A stretch of DNA of 64,000 bases, taken from Merdibacter sp965119685. Its GTDB lineage: Bacteria > Bacillota_I > Bacilli_A > Erysipelotrichales > Erysipelotrichaceae. Of this stretch, positions 26,111 to 34,852 are shown piece after piece. The stretch covers positions 1,116,001 through 1,180,000 of the forward strand of contig OZ221971.1 of NCBI GenBank assembly GCA_965119685.1, given 5' to 3'. Under the pieces are notes generated by a model. It worked only from the letters and a program-made list of their open reading frames with translations. It had not been told where the DNA came from and did not search any database. Each line of letters opens with the position of its first letter. Positions within the stretch are counted from its first letter, which is position 1. The position numbers and the translations under genes were made by a program.

Positions 26111-27490
26111 ATGGAACGATTACAGGAACAGCTGGAAACGCGCTTGGCCATTGAGGAGAGCTTTGATCTGGTATCGCGAGAGCTGGAGGCCGGCGGACGG
26201 TCGTATTATTTTTATTTCGTCGACGGCTTTGTCAAGGATGAGATCATGGAAAAGCTGATGGAATTCTTGTTGAAAAGCGAGGAGCCTCAGCAGCTGATGA
26301 TGCAGCAGCTGCAAAAGCGTCTGTTTCCTTATGTAGAGGTAACGATGAGCGAGGATGTGGACGCCTGTGTATATGCTGTGCTCAGCGGCGTGCTGGTGCT
26401 GTGGCGGCAGGGAGATCGCTCCTTTGTGCAGATCGACGCCAGGACGTATCCGACGCGTTCGATGAGTGAACCGGAGGATGATCGGGTGCTGCGCGGGGCA
26501 AGAGACAGCTTTGTGGAGACGCTGGTTTTCAATACGGCGCTCATTCGCCGCCGTCTGCGTGATCCGCGCCTGCGTATGGAATATTTCAGCGTGGGGGAAA
26601 CGAAGGACGATGTCGTCTTGTGTACGATGGCGGGCGTCTGCGATCAGGCGCTGCATGATCGTTTGGCACAGCGTCTGCGCACGCTGAAGGTGGAATCGCT
26701 GACGATGGGGCAGGAAAGCTTGGCAGAAGCGCTCATTCCCCGCCGGCTGTGGCAGATTTTCCCGCTTGTTCGCTACAGCGAGCGTCCGGATGTGGCCAGC
26801 GCCCATGTGCAAGAGGGAGGCGTGGCGCTCATCGTCGATAATTCTCCCTCGGTGATGCTGCTGCCGGTGTCCCTGTTCGACTTTGTACAGGAAGCGCAGG
26901 ATTATTATTTTCCTGTCGTCATCGGCTCTTATTTACGGCTTGTGCGCATCCTCGTCTTTTTGCTGGCGCAGTTTTTAACGCCGCTGTGGTTTTGGCTCAA
27001 TCTCAATCCGCAATGGACGCCTGCTTGGTTTCGCTTTACCCTTATCGAAGGGGGTGCGGCGCTTAGTATCTTCTGGCAGCTGATCCTATTGGAAATCGGC
27101 ATCGATGCGATCAAGCTGGCCAGCTTGAATACGCCCAGCTCGCTGAGTGGTTCTTTCAGCATCATCGGCGCGCTGATTCTGGGGGACTTTGCCGTTAAAG
27201 CGGGGTGGTTTGATGCGGAGATCTTGTTATATATGGCCTTTGTCGCCTTAGCAAACTTCACACAGCCAAGCTATGAATTGGGCTATGCGATCAAGCTGTA
27301 CCGCATGTGCATGCTGGTGATGATCGCGCTGTTTCCCCAAGGGGGACTGCTGCTGTCGTTAGCTGGGCTGGCAGTGTTGCTCGCCGCTCAGGGAAAGGGG
27401 TATATGAAGCCATTGTTTCCTTTTCATCCCCGCGCCTTGCTGCGGGTGCTGTTTCGCCATACGATCCCCAAGGGGAAGGATGAGCGCTGA
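26111..27490 (+). CDS. GerA/SpoVAF-family spore membrane protein
   Basis: 459 residues of the GerA family: a soluble N-terminal half (with VEVTMSEDVDACVYAVLSG and the conserved EPEDDRVLRGARDSFVE), then about five transmembrane helices (about 265-425) and a C-terminal KPLFPFHPRALLRVLFR like that of SpoVAF. GerA proteins are subunits of spore nutrient receptors; SpoVAF acts with the SpoVA dipicolinate channel. Start at ATG 26111 after GGGTGATGTG; the open frame to 25961 crosses the terminator. No gerAB/gerAC or other spoVA genes are beside it. It implies a spore-forming lineage. Confidence 0.88.
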   Translation: MERLQEQLETRLAIEESFDLVSRELEAGGRSYYFYFVDGFVKDEIMEKLMEFLLKSEEPQQLMMQQLQKRLFPYVEVTMSEDVDACVYAVLSGVLVLWRQGDRSFVQIDARTYPTRSMSEPEDDRVLRGARDSFVETLVFNTALIRRRLRDPRLRMEYFSVGETKDDVVLCTMAGVCDQALHDRLAQRLRTLKVESLTMGQESLAEALIPRRLWQIFPLVRYSERPDVASAHVQEGGVALIVDNSPSVMLLPVSLFDFVQEAQDYYFPVVIGSYLRLVRILVFLLAQFLTPLWFWLNLNPQWTPAWFRFTLIEGGAALSIFWQLILLEIGIDAIKLASLNTPSSLSGSFSIIGALILGDFAVKAGWFDAEILLYMAFVALANFTQPSYELGYAIKLYRMCMLVMIALFPQGGLLLSLAGLAVLLAAQGKGYMKPLFPFHPRALLRVLFRHTIPKGKDER

Positions 27491-27640
27491 GCGCTTTGCT
27501 GAAACGGGATGGAGAATGGAGGAAAAGGAAAAGAAAACGAATTTTTTTAGTGTTTTTGTCTTTTGTGTGCGTATAGATGAAGTGAGGGAAAGCCGCGGGG
27601 AAGCGCGCCGGGCAGGTGATGACTGGGAGAGGCGTGTCGT

Positions 27641-27877
27641 TTGGGGGATGAAAAAGAGGTGGAATACGCATTGGAGGAGTTGTGCAATCAATTACAGGAT
27701 TTCTATGATCTGTTGAAAATTCAGGCGCTGATGGCCAATGGGGCGGATGAGGTCAACGTGACGACCAAGGAGGTGCAGGGGATGCTGCGCTGCTATTTGC
27801 AATACATAGAGTCGCTGTTACAAGCTTTGCATGCGCATTTGCTAAAAGCGGGCGATGAAAAGGGGGAAACCGTGTAA
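27641..27877 (+). CDS. Small acidic protein, unrecognised
   Basis: 78 residues, mostly helical and acidic (EVEYALEELCNQLQDFYDLL, then VQGMLRCYLQYIESLLQALHAHLL). The TTG start at 27641 has GGGAGAGG 8 bases upstream. No family recognised. It lies between the GerA-like gene and another small unknown, all in the same direction. Confidence 0.55.
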   Translation: MGDEKEVEYALEELCNQLQDFYDLLKIQALMANGADEVNVTTKEVQGMLRCYLQYIESLLQALHAHLLKAGDEKGETV

Positions 27878-27885
27878 GATGGAAA

Positions 27886-28064
27886 GTGTCGGCTAAGATG
27901 CGTTATGAGAGAAAACGTCATTTGTACAAAAACGCGTTCCTAGACGAGGGCAGAACGTCGGCGGGGCGTCTTGCGCCGTTCGTCCCTTTGCAAACGAGGA
28001 GGAATACAAACGCCATTTATACAAGAGACTTGCGGCAATCGCTAAAGAGAAGAAAAAAGGAGGG
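27886..28064 (+). other. Possible frameshifted small-gene remnant
   Basis: Two similar stretches, AAACGTCATTTGTACAA (27913-27929) and AAACGCCATTTATACAA (from about 28008), encode KRHLYK in different reading frames. The second frame, EEYKRHLYKRLAAIAKEKK, runs into the next gene without any usable start codon. This suggests a decayed duplication. No intact gene is supported here. Confidence 0.3.
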
Positions 28065-28070
28065 ATGCGC

Positions 28071-28349
28071 GTGCGGACACTGAAGGAGATGGAGCGTGTG
28101 ATCGCCCGTTATCAAAAACGTTGTTATGCACAAGAGGAGAACGGGAGAAAAGGGTTTCTCCAACAGATCGATGATGAGCGGATGCACAACCGCATCGAGG
28201 AGGCGTTAGCCCGCTGTACGCTGGAGAATGAGGTTTTGGTGCGAAAGGTTTACTTTGAAAAGCGTTCGTTGGCGGGGATGAGTAAAAAAGAGCAGAAGAA
28301 AAGGAAAAAAGCCGGACTGAAACAATTCTTTGATTGCTTATGTCAGTGA
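28071..28349 (+). CDS. Small basic protein, unrecognised
   Basis: 92 residues, strongly basic with a lysine-rich C-terminal part (GMSKKEQKKRKKAGLKQFF). GGAGGG (28059-28064) lies 6 bases before GTG 28071; the ATG at 28065 is too close to it. The layout (helix, charged linker, helix) would suit a nucleic-acid-binding protein, but I recognise no family. It stands just upstream of the ptsI promoter. Confidence 0.55.
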   Translation: MRTLKEMERVIARYQKRCYAQEENGRKGFLQQIDDERMHNRIEEALARCTLENEVLVRKVYFEKRSLAGMSKKEQKKRKKAGLKQFFDCLCQ

Positions 28350-28362
28350 AAAATGTTATTAT
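28334..28362 (+). promoter_or_regulatory. ptsI promoter
   Basis: TTGCTT (28334-28339), 17-bp spacer, TATTAT (28357-28362) with a TG extension. It overlaps the end of the preceding small gene. Confidence 0.65.
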
Positions 28363-28447
28363 ATTGCTTGGAGAAGTATGTAAGCGATTTACTGCTTTTA
28401 TCTGTTTGCTTAGCATATAAAGATGGTTCAGTAGAGGAGGATTTTGT

Positions 28448-30151
28448 ATGTTAAAAGGTATTGCGGCTTCTGCCGGTATTTCAATCGCAAAGGCTTATAA
28501 GCTGGAGTCTCCTAAGGTTGAGATCGTAAAGAAGGACGGAGATCCTGCTGCTGAGGTTGAAAAGTTCAACGCGGCGCTGGAAAAGACAAAAAAGGACATT
28601 GAAGGGGTAAAGGAGCGCGCGGCTAAGCGCTTATCAGAGGAAGAATTAGCCGTATTTGACGCACACTTGATGATGGCCGGGGATCCGGAGTTTGCCGGAC
28701 AGATCACGGCGATGATCGAAAATGAAAAGGTGAATGCGGAATATGCCGCGGATGCCGTTGCAACACAGATGATTACGATGTTTGAGTCGATGGACAACGA
28801 CTATTTCAGAGAGAGAGCGGCGGATATTAAGGATGTGACTTTCCGCTTAAAGTGCAATCTGCTGGGACTGACGATTCCGGATTTGACGGCGATCAGCGAG
28901 GACAGCATCATTGTCGCTTATGATTTGACGCCATCCGATACGGCGCAGCTCAACGAGTATGTCAAGGGCTTCGCTACTTCCATCGGCGGCAAGACGAGCC
29001 ATTCCGCCATCATGGCAAACTCGCTGGAGATCCCGGCTGTCGTCGGCTGCGGCGATATTCTCTCCGCGGTAGCGCACGGTGATACATTAGTGTTGGATGC
29101 CGTAGAGGGTAAGGTCATCATCAACCCGGATGAGGCGACGGTACAGGAATACGAAGCAAAGGCTAAGGCGTTTGCCGAAGAGAAAGAAGCGCTCAAGGTA
29201 TTGGTCAATGCAAAATCCGTAACGACGGATGGACATGAGGTGGAATTGGCCGGTAACATCGGCGGCGTAAAGGACGTTGAGGGCGTATTGAAGAACGGCG
29301 GCGAAGGCGTCGGATTGTTCCGTACGGAGTTCTTATACATGGACAGCGATCATTTCCCGACCGAGGACGAGCAGTTTGAAGCTTATAAGGCTGTCTTGGA
29401 AGGTATGGGCGGCAAGAAAGTCGTCGTGCGCACGTTAGACATCGGCGGCGACAAGAAGCTGAAATACTTCACGTTCCCGCAGGAGATGAACCCGTTCTTA
29501 GGCTATCGCGCCATCCGTTTGTGCCTGGATCGCACCGATATCTTCCGCACGCAGCTGCGCGCGTTGATTCGTGCTTCCGTTTATGGCAAGCTGTGCATCA
29601 TGTTCCCGATGATCGCTACGGTCAAGGAGTTCTGTGATGCCAAGGCGATTTACGAAGAGGAAAAGGCTAACCTGATCAAAGAGGGCGTTGCGGTTGCGGA
29701 CAATATTGAAGTCGGTATGATGGTAGAGATTCCGGCTGCCGCAGTCTTGGCGGATCAGTTCGCAAAACATGCGGATTTCTTCTCCATCGGCACCAACGAC
29801 TTGATTCAGTATTCGATGGCGGCAGACCGCATGAGCGAGCATGTCTCTTACCTGTATCAGCCATATAACCCGGCGATCCTGCGTTTGGTAAAAATGACGA
29901 TCGACGGTGCGCACAAGGAAGGCAAGTGGGCCGGTATGTGCGGCGCGATGGCAGGCGAAGAGTATGCGGCGCCAATCCTGCTGGGTCTGGGACTGGATGA
30001 ATTCTCCATGTCGGCTACGCAGATCCTCAAAGCCCGCAAGATGATCAACGGGCTCAGCAAGAAAGAGATGGAGGCTCTCGCAGCAGAAGCGATCAACAAG
30101 CAGACAGCGGACGAGGTGTTGGCATTCGTCAAAGAAAAGCTGGGAAAATAA
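28448..30151 (+). CDS. ptsI: PTS Enzyme I (phosphoenolpyruvate-protein phosphotransferase)
   Basis: First enzyme of the sugar phosphotransferase system: takes phosphate from phosphoenolpyruvate and passes it to HPr. 567 residues, the normal length. The phosphorylated His lies in GGKTSHSAIMANSLEIPAV (about residue 187). The PEP-binding barrel carries the signatures EGVGLFRTEFLYMD and DFFSIGTNDLIQYSMAADR. Start MLKGIAASAG, with AGAGGAGG upstream. ptsH is not adjacent; the gene has its own promoter and terminator. Confidence 0.98.
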   Translation: MLKGIAASAGISIAKAYKLESPKVEIVKKDGDPAAEVEKFNAALEKTKKDIEGVKERAAKRLSEEELAVFDAHLMMAGDPEFAGQITAMIENEKVNAEYAADAVATQMITMFESMDNDYFRERAADIKDVTFRLKCNLLGLTIPDLTAISEDSIIVAYDLTPSDTAQLNEYVKGFATSIGGKTSHSAIMANSLEIPAVVGCGDILSAVAHGDTLVLDAVEGKVIINPDEATVQEYEAKAKAFAEEKEALKVLVNAKSVTTDGHEVELAGNIGGVKDVEGVLKNGGEGVGLFRTEFLYMDSDHFPTEDEQFEAYKAVLEGMGGKKVVVRTLDIGGDKKLKYFTFPQEMNPFLGYRAIRLCLDRTDIFRTQLRALIRASVYGKLCIMFPMIATVKEFCDAKAIYEEEKANLIKEGVAVADNIEVGMMVEIPAAAVLADQFAKHADFFSIGTNDLIQYSMAADRMSEHVSYLYQPYNPAILRLVKMTIDGAHKEGKWAGMCGAMAGEEYAAPILLGLGLDEFSMSATQILKARKMINGLSKKEMEALAAEAINKQTADEVLAFVKEKLGK

Positions 30152-30163
30152 CATTGCGAGCAG

Positions 30164-30193
30164 GCGGCGTATCCAAGTGATGCGCCGCTTTTT
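30164..30193 (+). terminator. Intrinsic terminator after ptsI
   Basis: GCGGCGTAT (30164-30172) pairs with ATGCGCCGC (30180-30188), followed by TTTTT. Confidence 0.85.
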
Positions 30194-30265
30194 CCATGCG
30201 CTGCCGCCATCCGCGCCCAAAATGAGACAATGGGCAGAAAAATCTTTAAACAGCGGCTCCAGCGG

Positions 30266-30294
30266 TTTACATTTCGGCAAAAATATCTTAAAAT
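30266..30294 (+). promoter_or_regulatory. pfp promoter
   Basis: TTTACA (30266-30271), 17-bp spacer, TAAAAT (30289-30294). The leader is about 30 nt. Confidence 0.7.
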
Positions 30295-30329
30295 CTAAGA
30301 GTACGTAAATTACTACGAGGAGGCCAATT

Positions 30330-31988
30330 ATGAAAATTTCATCACTACAAGAAGCTAGATATGCGTATTCTCCGAAACTTCCGGGAATGCTGCGAAACGG
30401 CATCGCAGACATCTGTGTAAAGGAAGGCGAGGAAACGCAGAGCGTAGCGGATCAGGAAAAGATTCAGGCGCTGTTTCCTAACACATACGGCAAAAAGGAG
30501 ATCACTTTTCAAAAAGGGCAGAATACCTCTGAAGCAAAGAAGCAGGTCGTCGGCGTCATCCTTTCCGGCGGGCAGGCGCCGGGCGGACATAACGTCATCT
30601 GCGGACTCTATGATGCGCTGAAAGCAACCAACAAGGAAAACGTCCTGTACGGATTCAAAAACGGACCGATCGGTCTGATCGAGGACGATTACCTGATCTT
30701 TGACGACAAATATATCAATCAGTATCGCAATACCGGCGGATTTGACATCATCGGTTCCGGCAGAACGAAGCTGGAGACCAACGAGCAGTTTGCGATTGTA
30801 GCGGAAGTCTGCAAGAAGCATGGCATCACGGCGATCGTCATCATCGGCGGTGATGATTCCAATACCAACGCGGCGGTATTAGCCGAGTATTTTGCGGCAC
30901 ATGACACCGGCGTACAGGTCATCGGCTGCCCGAAGACGATTGACGGCGATTTGAAAAACGAGGATATCGAATGCTCCTTCGGTTTCGATACCGCGACAAA
31001 GACATACAGCGAAATCATCGGCAACATTGAGCGCGATGCAAACTCCGCTAAGAAATACTGGCATTTCATCAAGGTGATGGGACGCAGCGCTTCTCATGTC
31101 GCATTGGAGTGCGCACTGGAGACGCAGCCGAATATCTGCCTTATCTCCGAGGAAGTAGCGGCAAAGAAGATGTCTCTTTCCCAGATTGCCGATTACATCG
31201 CTGACTCCGTTGCAGCCAGAGCGGCAAAGGGAATGAACTTCGGCGTTGCCGTCATTCCGGAAGGCGTCGTCGAGTTCGTACCGGAATTCTCCGTATTGAT
31301 TCAGGAGATCAATGAGCTGCTCGCCGGCAGCAAGGCGGACGCATTTAACGCGTTAGCTACTTGGAAAGAAAAATACGCGTTCATCGAGAACGGTTTGACG
31401 AAGGAGTCCATGGACGTATTCGCCATCCTGCCGGAAAGCATTCAGCAGCAGCTGTTCTTGGAGCGTGATCCGCACGGAAACGTACAGGTATCCCTGATCG
31501 AGTCCGAGAAGCTGTTCTCCGCTCTTGTCAAAGATAAGCTGGCAGAGCGCAAAAAGGCAGGCACATACAGCGGAAAGTTCAGCCCGCTGCACCACTTCTT
31601 AGGCTATGAAGGAAGATGTGCATTCCCATCCAACTTTGATTCCGACTACTGCTATTCCTTGGGATATAACGCATTCATGCTCATCCAGTATGGCTACAAC
31701 GGCTATCTCTCCAAGATTTCCAACCTGTCCAAGCCTGCGGCAGAATGGGTAGCCGGAGGAATGCCGATCACGAAGATGATGAACATCGAGCGCCGTCACG
31801 GAGAAGACAAGCCGGTAATCAAAAAGGCGCTGGTGGAGCTGGATGGCAAGCCGTTCAAGTTCTTCGAGGCGCATCGCGAGGAATGGTCAGTGGAAACATG
31901 CTTCGTATATCCGGGCGCAATCCAGTACTATGGACCTAGCGAGGTATGCGACATCACGACGAAGACACTTGCTTTAGAGCAGGAATAA
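30330..31988 (+). CDS. pfp: Pyrophosphate-dependent 6-phosphofructokinase
   Basis: Reversible phosphorylation of fructose 6-phosphate using PPi in glycolysis. 552 residues places it in the long PFP group. The phosphate-donor site reads GGDDSN: an Asp follows GGD where ATP enzymes have Gly, the hallmark of PPi use. The catalytic PKTIDGD and the substrate motif MGRSASHVALECA are intact. AGGAGG lies 9 bases before the ATG. Saving ATP this way fits an anaerobic fermenter, and the neighbouring ptsI feeds the same pathway from its own promoter. Confidence 0.96.
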   Translation: MKISSLQEARYAYSPKLPGMLRNGIADICVKEGEETQSVADQEKIQALFPNTYGKKEITFQKGQNTSEAKKQVVGVILSGGQAPGGHNVICGLYDALKATNKENVLYGFKNGPIGLIEDDYLIFDDKYINQYRNTGGFDIIGSGRTKLETNEQFAIVAEVCKKHGITAIVIIGGDDSNTNAAVLAEYFAAHDTGVQVIGCPKTIDGDLKNEDIECSFGFDTATKTYSEIIGNIERDANSAKKYWHFIKVMGRSASHVALECALETQPNICLISEEVAAKKMSLSQIADYIADSVAARAAKGMNFGVAVIPEGVVEFVPEFSVLIQEINELLAGSKADAFNALATWKEKYAFIENGLTKESMDVFAILPESIQQQLFLERDPHGNVQVSLIESEKLFSALVKDKLAERKKAGTYSGKFSPLHHFLGYEGRCAFPSNFDSDYCYSLGYNAFMLIQYGYNGYLSKISNLSKPAAEWVAGGMPITKMMNIERRHGEDKPVIKKALVELDGKPFKFFEAHREEWSVETCFVYPGAIQYYGPSEVCDITTKTLALEQE

Positions 31989-32005
31989 TCGTTTATCCAT
32001 CATAT

Positions 32006-32040
32006 GGAAAACAGCCGTTTATCGGCTGTTTTTCCATTTT
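32006..32040 (+). terminator. Intrinsic terminator after pfp
   Basis: GGAAAACAGCCG pairs with CGGCTGTTTTTCC, followed by ATTTT. Confidence 0.92.
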
Positions 32041-32106
32041 TGCCAAAAGAGGAACCGTTTTTGCCGGCATGCTTTTGTTTTCTTGCTTTTGTGTTATAGT
32101 ATAGGT

Positions 32107-32449
32107 GTCAAAGGAAAGGCTTATAACACAGCTTCTCGAGGAGTGCTTAGAGGATCGAGAATAAGGAAACTGACGGGAGTCAGAGAAGAAGCAGGAGAGA
32201 GGCTGGTCAAAGTCAATATCGACAGGTTCCGATAGGAGAGGAAAGGAGTTCATCTGGGATCATAATTGCAGGATGATGAAGGAGATTCCCTCATATAGGG
32301 AAACGATGATCGATATTGATGCGAAGGAAGAGGAAATGGGTGAAACTGATCCGTTGGTGAAAGATACAGGAGATCAGGAAATCCAAAGAAAGGTACTCCG
32401 ACTTCGGGTTATAGAGGAAAAGGGGTGCGATCAAAAGCATCTCTTTTTC
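32107..32449 (+). ncRNA. Candidate structured non-coding RNA, about 345 nt
   Basis: An extended -10, TG-T-TATAGT (32092-32100), would start a transcript near 32107. A terminator (AAAAGGGGTGC at 32418-32428 with GCATCTCTTTT at 32438-32448, G-U pairs, T run) ends it. In between, the strand is purine-rich and holds perfect hairpins: TTCTCGA/TCGAGAA (32133-32161), CTGAC/GTCAG (32170-32183), TATCG/CGATA (32217-32234), TTCCCT/AGGGAA (32286-32302). An alternative pairing GCTTCT/AGAAGC (32131-32192) competes with the first. The only frame crosses the terminator. It does not match tmRNA, RNase P, SRP or 6S features that I know. Confidence 0.5.
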
Positions 32450-32783
32450 TGTGCGCATTTGCCGTGAGAACAAGGATGGATGCTAGAAGATATAAAGGTA
32501 GATATAAAGGATTGAAAAAGATATATGCAAAAGAGGAAAGAAAGGGGCAGCCGTTTTTGAACCGGAGAGTTTCGCCGCATCGCGAGGGGCTGACATTTTC
32601 ACAGGAAAGAGGCATGTGCGTATGGATGGCAGAAGACGATCTCCTTTTCTTTGTTACACTGTGGCATTTCTGCAAGAAACCCTGCCAAGGGATATGAGCG
32701 GCATCAGGCTTTCATCGGCAGCTGTGCCTTTTTCTTTTTTACAGATTCGATTATAATAGAGTTACAGAGAAATGAGGGATAGG
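32450..32783. other. Intergenic region with a putative promoter
   Basis: Contains a short direct repeat AGATATAAAGG (twice, about 32489-32512) and a TATAAT at 32752-32757 that probably starts the following operon; its -35 position (TTTTTC) is weak. Open frames here look like chance. Confidence 0.5.
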
Positions 32784-33200
32784 ATGCAAACGATCGATTA
32801 TCACTGCGGCGTGATCGACGCCTTTAACGAGATGATTTCCTGCGGGGTGAAACAGCTGGCGCTCTCTCATCCATTCGACAGCGTGCAGGAGCGAAGCGAG
32901 GTACTTCCCTTTGTGGAAGCCATCTGTGCAAAGTATCATACGATGTATTATCTGGAAGATCGCCTGCTCACCTGTGATCTCTTTGATCCCGCTTTTCATG
33001 AAGGAAAGGCGATGATTTTGTTTTATCGCGAGGAACGGGTGCTGCAAGCATACCTAAATCTGAAGCAGGTCAAGGCGCAGGCGATCCGCCAACGGGAGTA
33101 TGACAGCGTGCGCACGGCGATCGCTTATCGCTTCGGTGAACTGCTCTCCTATCCAAAGGAGCATATCGAAGCGCTGTTAGCCAAGCAGGAGAGGAAATGA
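32784..33200 (+). CDS. Conserved-looking unknown protein, first gene of the kinase-radical SAM operon
   Basis: 138 residues starting MQTIDYHCGVIDAFNEM at ATG 32784, with GAGGGATAGG upstream; the longer frame from 32772 lacks a site. It is a soluble alpha/beta protein with His/Cys near the start (DYHCGV) and no signal peptide. I recognise no family. Its stop overlaps the next start as ATGA, so it is translationally coupled to the nucleoside kinase. Confidence 0.7.
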   Translation: MQTIDYHCGVIDAFNEMISCGVKQLALSHPFDSVQERSEVLPFVEAICAKYHTMYYLEDRLLTCDLFDPAFHEGKAMILFYREERVLQAYLNLKQVKAQAIRQREYDSVRTAIAYRFGELLSYPKEHIEALLAKQERK

Positions 33201-34828
33201 GGAAAGTGAAACAGGTCATACGAGTACAGCTGCAAAAGGAATGGATTGAGGTCGCAGAGGGAACGACCATCTGGGAGTATCTGAAAGAACAAAAACAAGA
33301 CGATGTTTTTTTCGCGGCGGTCGCAGAGGGCGAGCTGTTGGATTTGAGAACCATGTTCACGGACGGGATGCAGGCGGAACTGATAACGGCAGACAGCGAC
33401 ATCGCCAAAGTCATGCAGGAAAAGACGCTGTGCTTTGTCATTGCGGTGGCGATGAAGCAGTTGTTCCCGCAGCTTTCCCTGCGTATCGAGCACAGTTTCG
33501 ATAATGGCATTTACTGTGAGACAGATCACGGTATGCTAAATGCGCAGGACATAGAACAGTTACAGGAGCGAATGCGCACGATGATCGCACAGCGCTTAGA
33601 AATCAAGCGCCGCTATGTTTCCAACGAGGAGGCCGCTCTTCATTTTGAACGGCTGGGGATGATCGATAAGGCATGCAACATCCGTCACCGCACACAACAG
33701 CGCTGTGCGATCGACTCCCTGTGCGGCATTGACGACTACTTTTACGGACACCTCTGCGTGCATACCGGCTATCTGCCGAAGGTGTATGCCGTAAAGTGGA
33801 AACAGGGATGCTGGGTGGGCTTTCACCCTTCCCCCAAGCCGCAAGAGAAGCTTTTTGCGGTGTTTGACGCCTATGAGCAATGGGGACGAAAGCTTTCGAT
33901 CACCGATGTTCCCCAGCTGAATGAAAGCGTACAAAAGAAAGGCATCGACGAGCTGATTTTGATGAGCGAGGCAAAAGTTGAACGCGAGCTGGTCGAATTG
34001 AGCAATCAGATTGCCGCCAAACGTCCGCTGCGCCGCTTTGTGCTCATCAGCGGGCCGAGCTCGGCAGGAAAGACGACCTTTTCCCACCGCCTGAAAACCC
34101 ATCTGCGCGTACTCGGCTATCAGCCTCACACGATCGCGATGGACGACTTCTTCTTCAACCGCGACACGTATCCGCTGTTAGCTGATGGCACCCCGGATTT
34201 TGAAAGCCTGCAAGCGGTCGATCTGCCCCTGTTACAACAGACGATTCACGGACTGCTGGCAGGGAAGACGATGCCGTTGCCGCGTTATGACTTTCCAAGT
34301 GGGAAGCGCCAATGGCGGGGAGAGACGCTGCAAATCGGCGATGATGATCTGCTGATCATGGAGGGCATCCATGGTTTGAACCCACAGGTGACACAGGGCT
34401 TTGCCAAAGATGAGGTGTTCCGCATCTATGTCAACGCCCTCACCCATCTCAACCTAGATCGCCACACCCGTATTCCCACCCGCGATTATCGCTTGATCCG
34501 CCGCATGGTGCGCGACTATCAGTTTCGCGGATACAGTGCCCGGCAGACGCTGAAAGGATGGAAGCATGTGCGCGAGGGAGAGGACTGCAACATCTATCCA
34601 TATCAGGAGGAGGCAGATGTCATCTTCAACACCTCGATGGTGTACGAGATGCTCATTTTACAGAAGACGGCAAAGCAGCTGTTAGAAGCGATTGCGCCGG
34701 GGGAGGAAACCTATGTAGAAGCGCGCCGTCTGTTATCGCTGATTCAATATTTTGACAGTGCCGACAGCGCCCATATTCCCAACCATTCCATCTTGGCGGA
34801 ATTTGTCGGCAACAGCGTGTTCTTTTAG
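33197..34828 (+). CDS. Uridine-kinase-like nucleoside kinase with TGS and ThrRS-like domains
   Basis: 543 residues in three parts: a TGS domain (about 8-68, ending ELITADSD), a domain like the second additional (editing-associated) domain of threonyl-tRNA synthetase (about 70-230, with HSFDNGIYCE), and a C-terminal phosphoribulokinase/uridine kinase P-loop domain (Walker A GPSSAGKT at 286-293, DDFFFNRDTYP, LIMEGIHGLNP). This fused architecture is known in Bacillota as a nucleoside kinase. It should phosphorylate a nucleoside, probably uridine or cytidine; the N-terminal domains may bind nucleotide or RNA. Second gene of the operon. Confidence 0.9.
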   Translation: MRKVKQVIRVQLQKEWIEVAEGTTIWEYLKEQKQDDVFFAAVAEGELLDLRTMFTDGMQAELITADSDIAKVMQEKTLCFVIAVAMKQLFPQLSLRIEHSFDNGIYCETDHGMLNAQDIEQLQERMRTMIAQRLEIKRRYVSNEEAALHFERLGMIDKACNIRHRTQQRCAIDSLCGIDDYFYGHLCVHTGYLPKVYAVKWKQGCWVGFHPSPKPQEKLFAVFDAYEQWGRKLSITDVPQLNESVQKKGIDELILMSEAKVERELVELSNQIAAKRPLRRFVLISGPSSAGKTTFSHRLKTHLRVLGYQPHTIAMDDFFFNRDTYPLLADGTPDFESLQAVDLPLLQQTIHGLLAGKTMPLPRYDFPSGKRQWRGETLQIGDDDLLIMEGIHGLNPQVTQGFAKDEVFRIYVNALTHLNLDRHTRIPTRDYRLIRRMVRDYQFRGYSARQTLKGWKHVREGEDCNIYPYQEEADVIFNTSMVYEMLILQKTAKQLLEAIAPGEETYVEARRLLSLIQYFDSADSAHIPNHSILAEFVGNSVFF

Positions 34829-34852
34829 GGAAAACAGAGAGGGGGAATCAAA

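Noticed and set aside
29498..30412. 304-codon minus-strand frame across ptsI and the start of pfp
   Set aside because: Covers two certain genes and a terminator on the other strand; no family-like motif.
32273..32467. 64-codon frame in the candidate RNA region
   Set aside because: It runs through the terminator hairpin and has no ribosome site; treated as non-coding.
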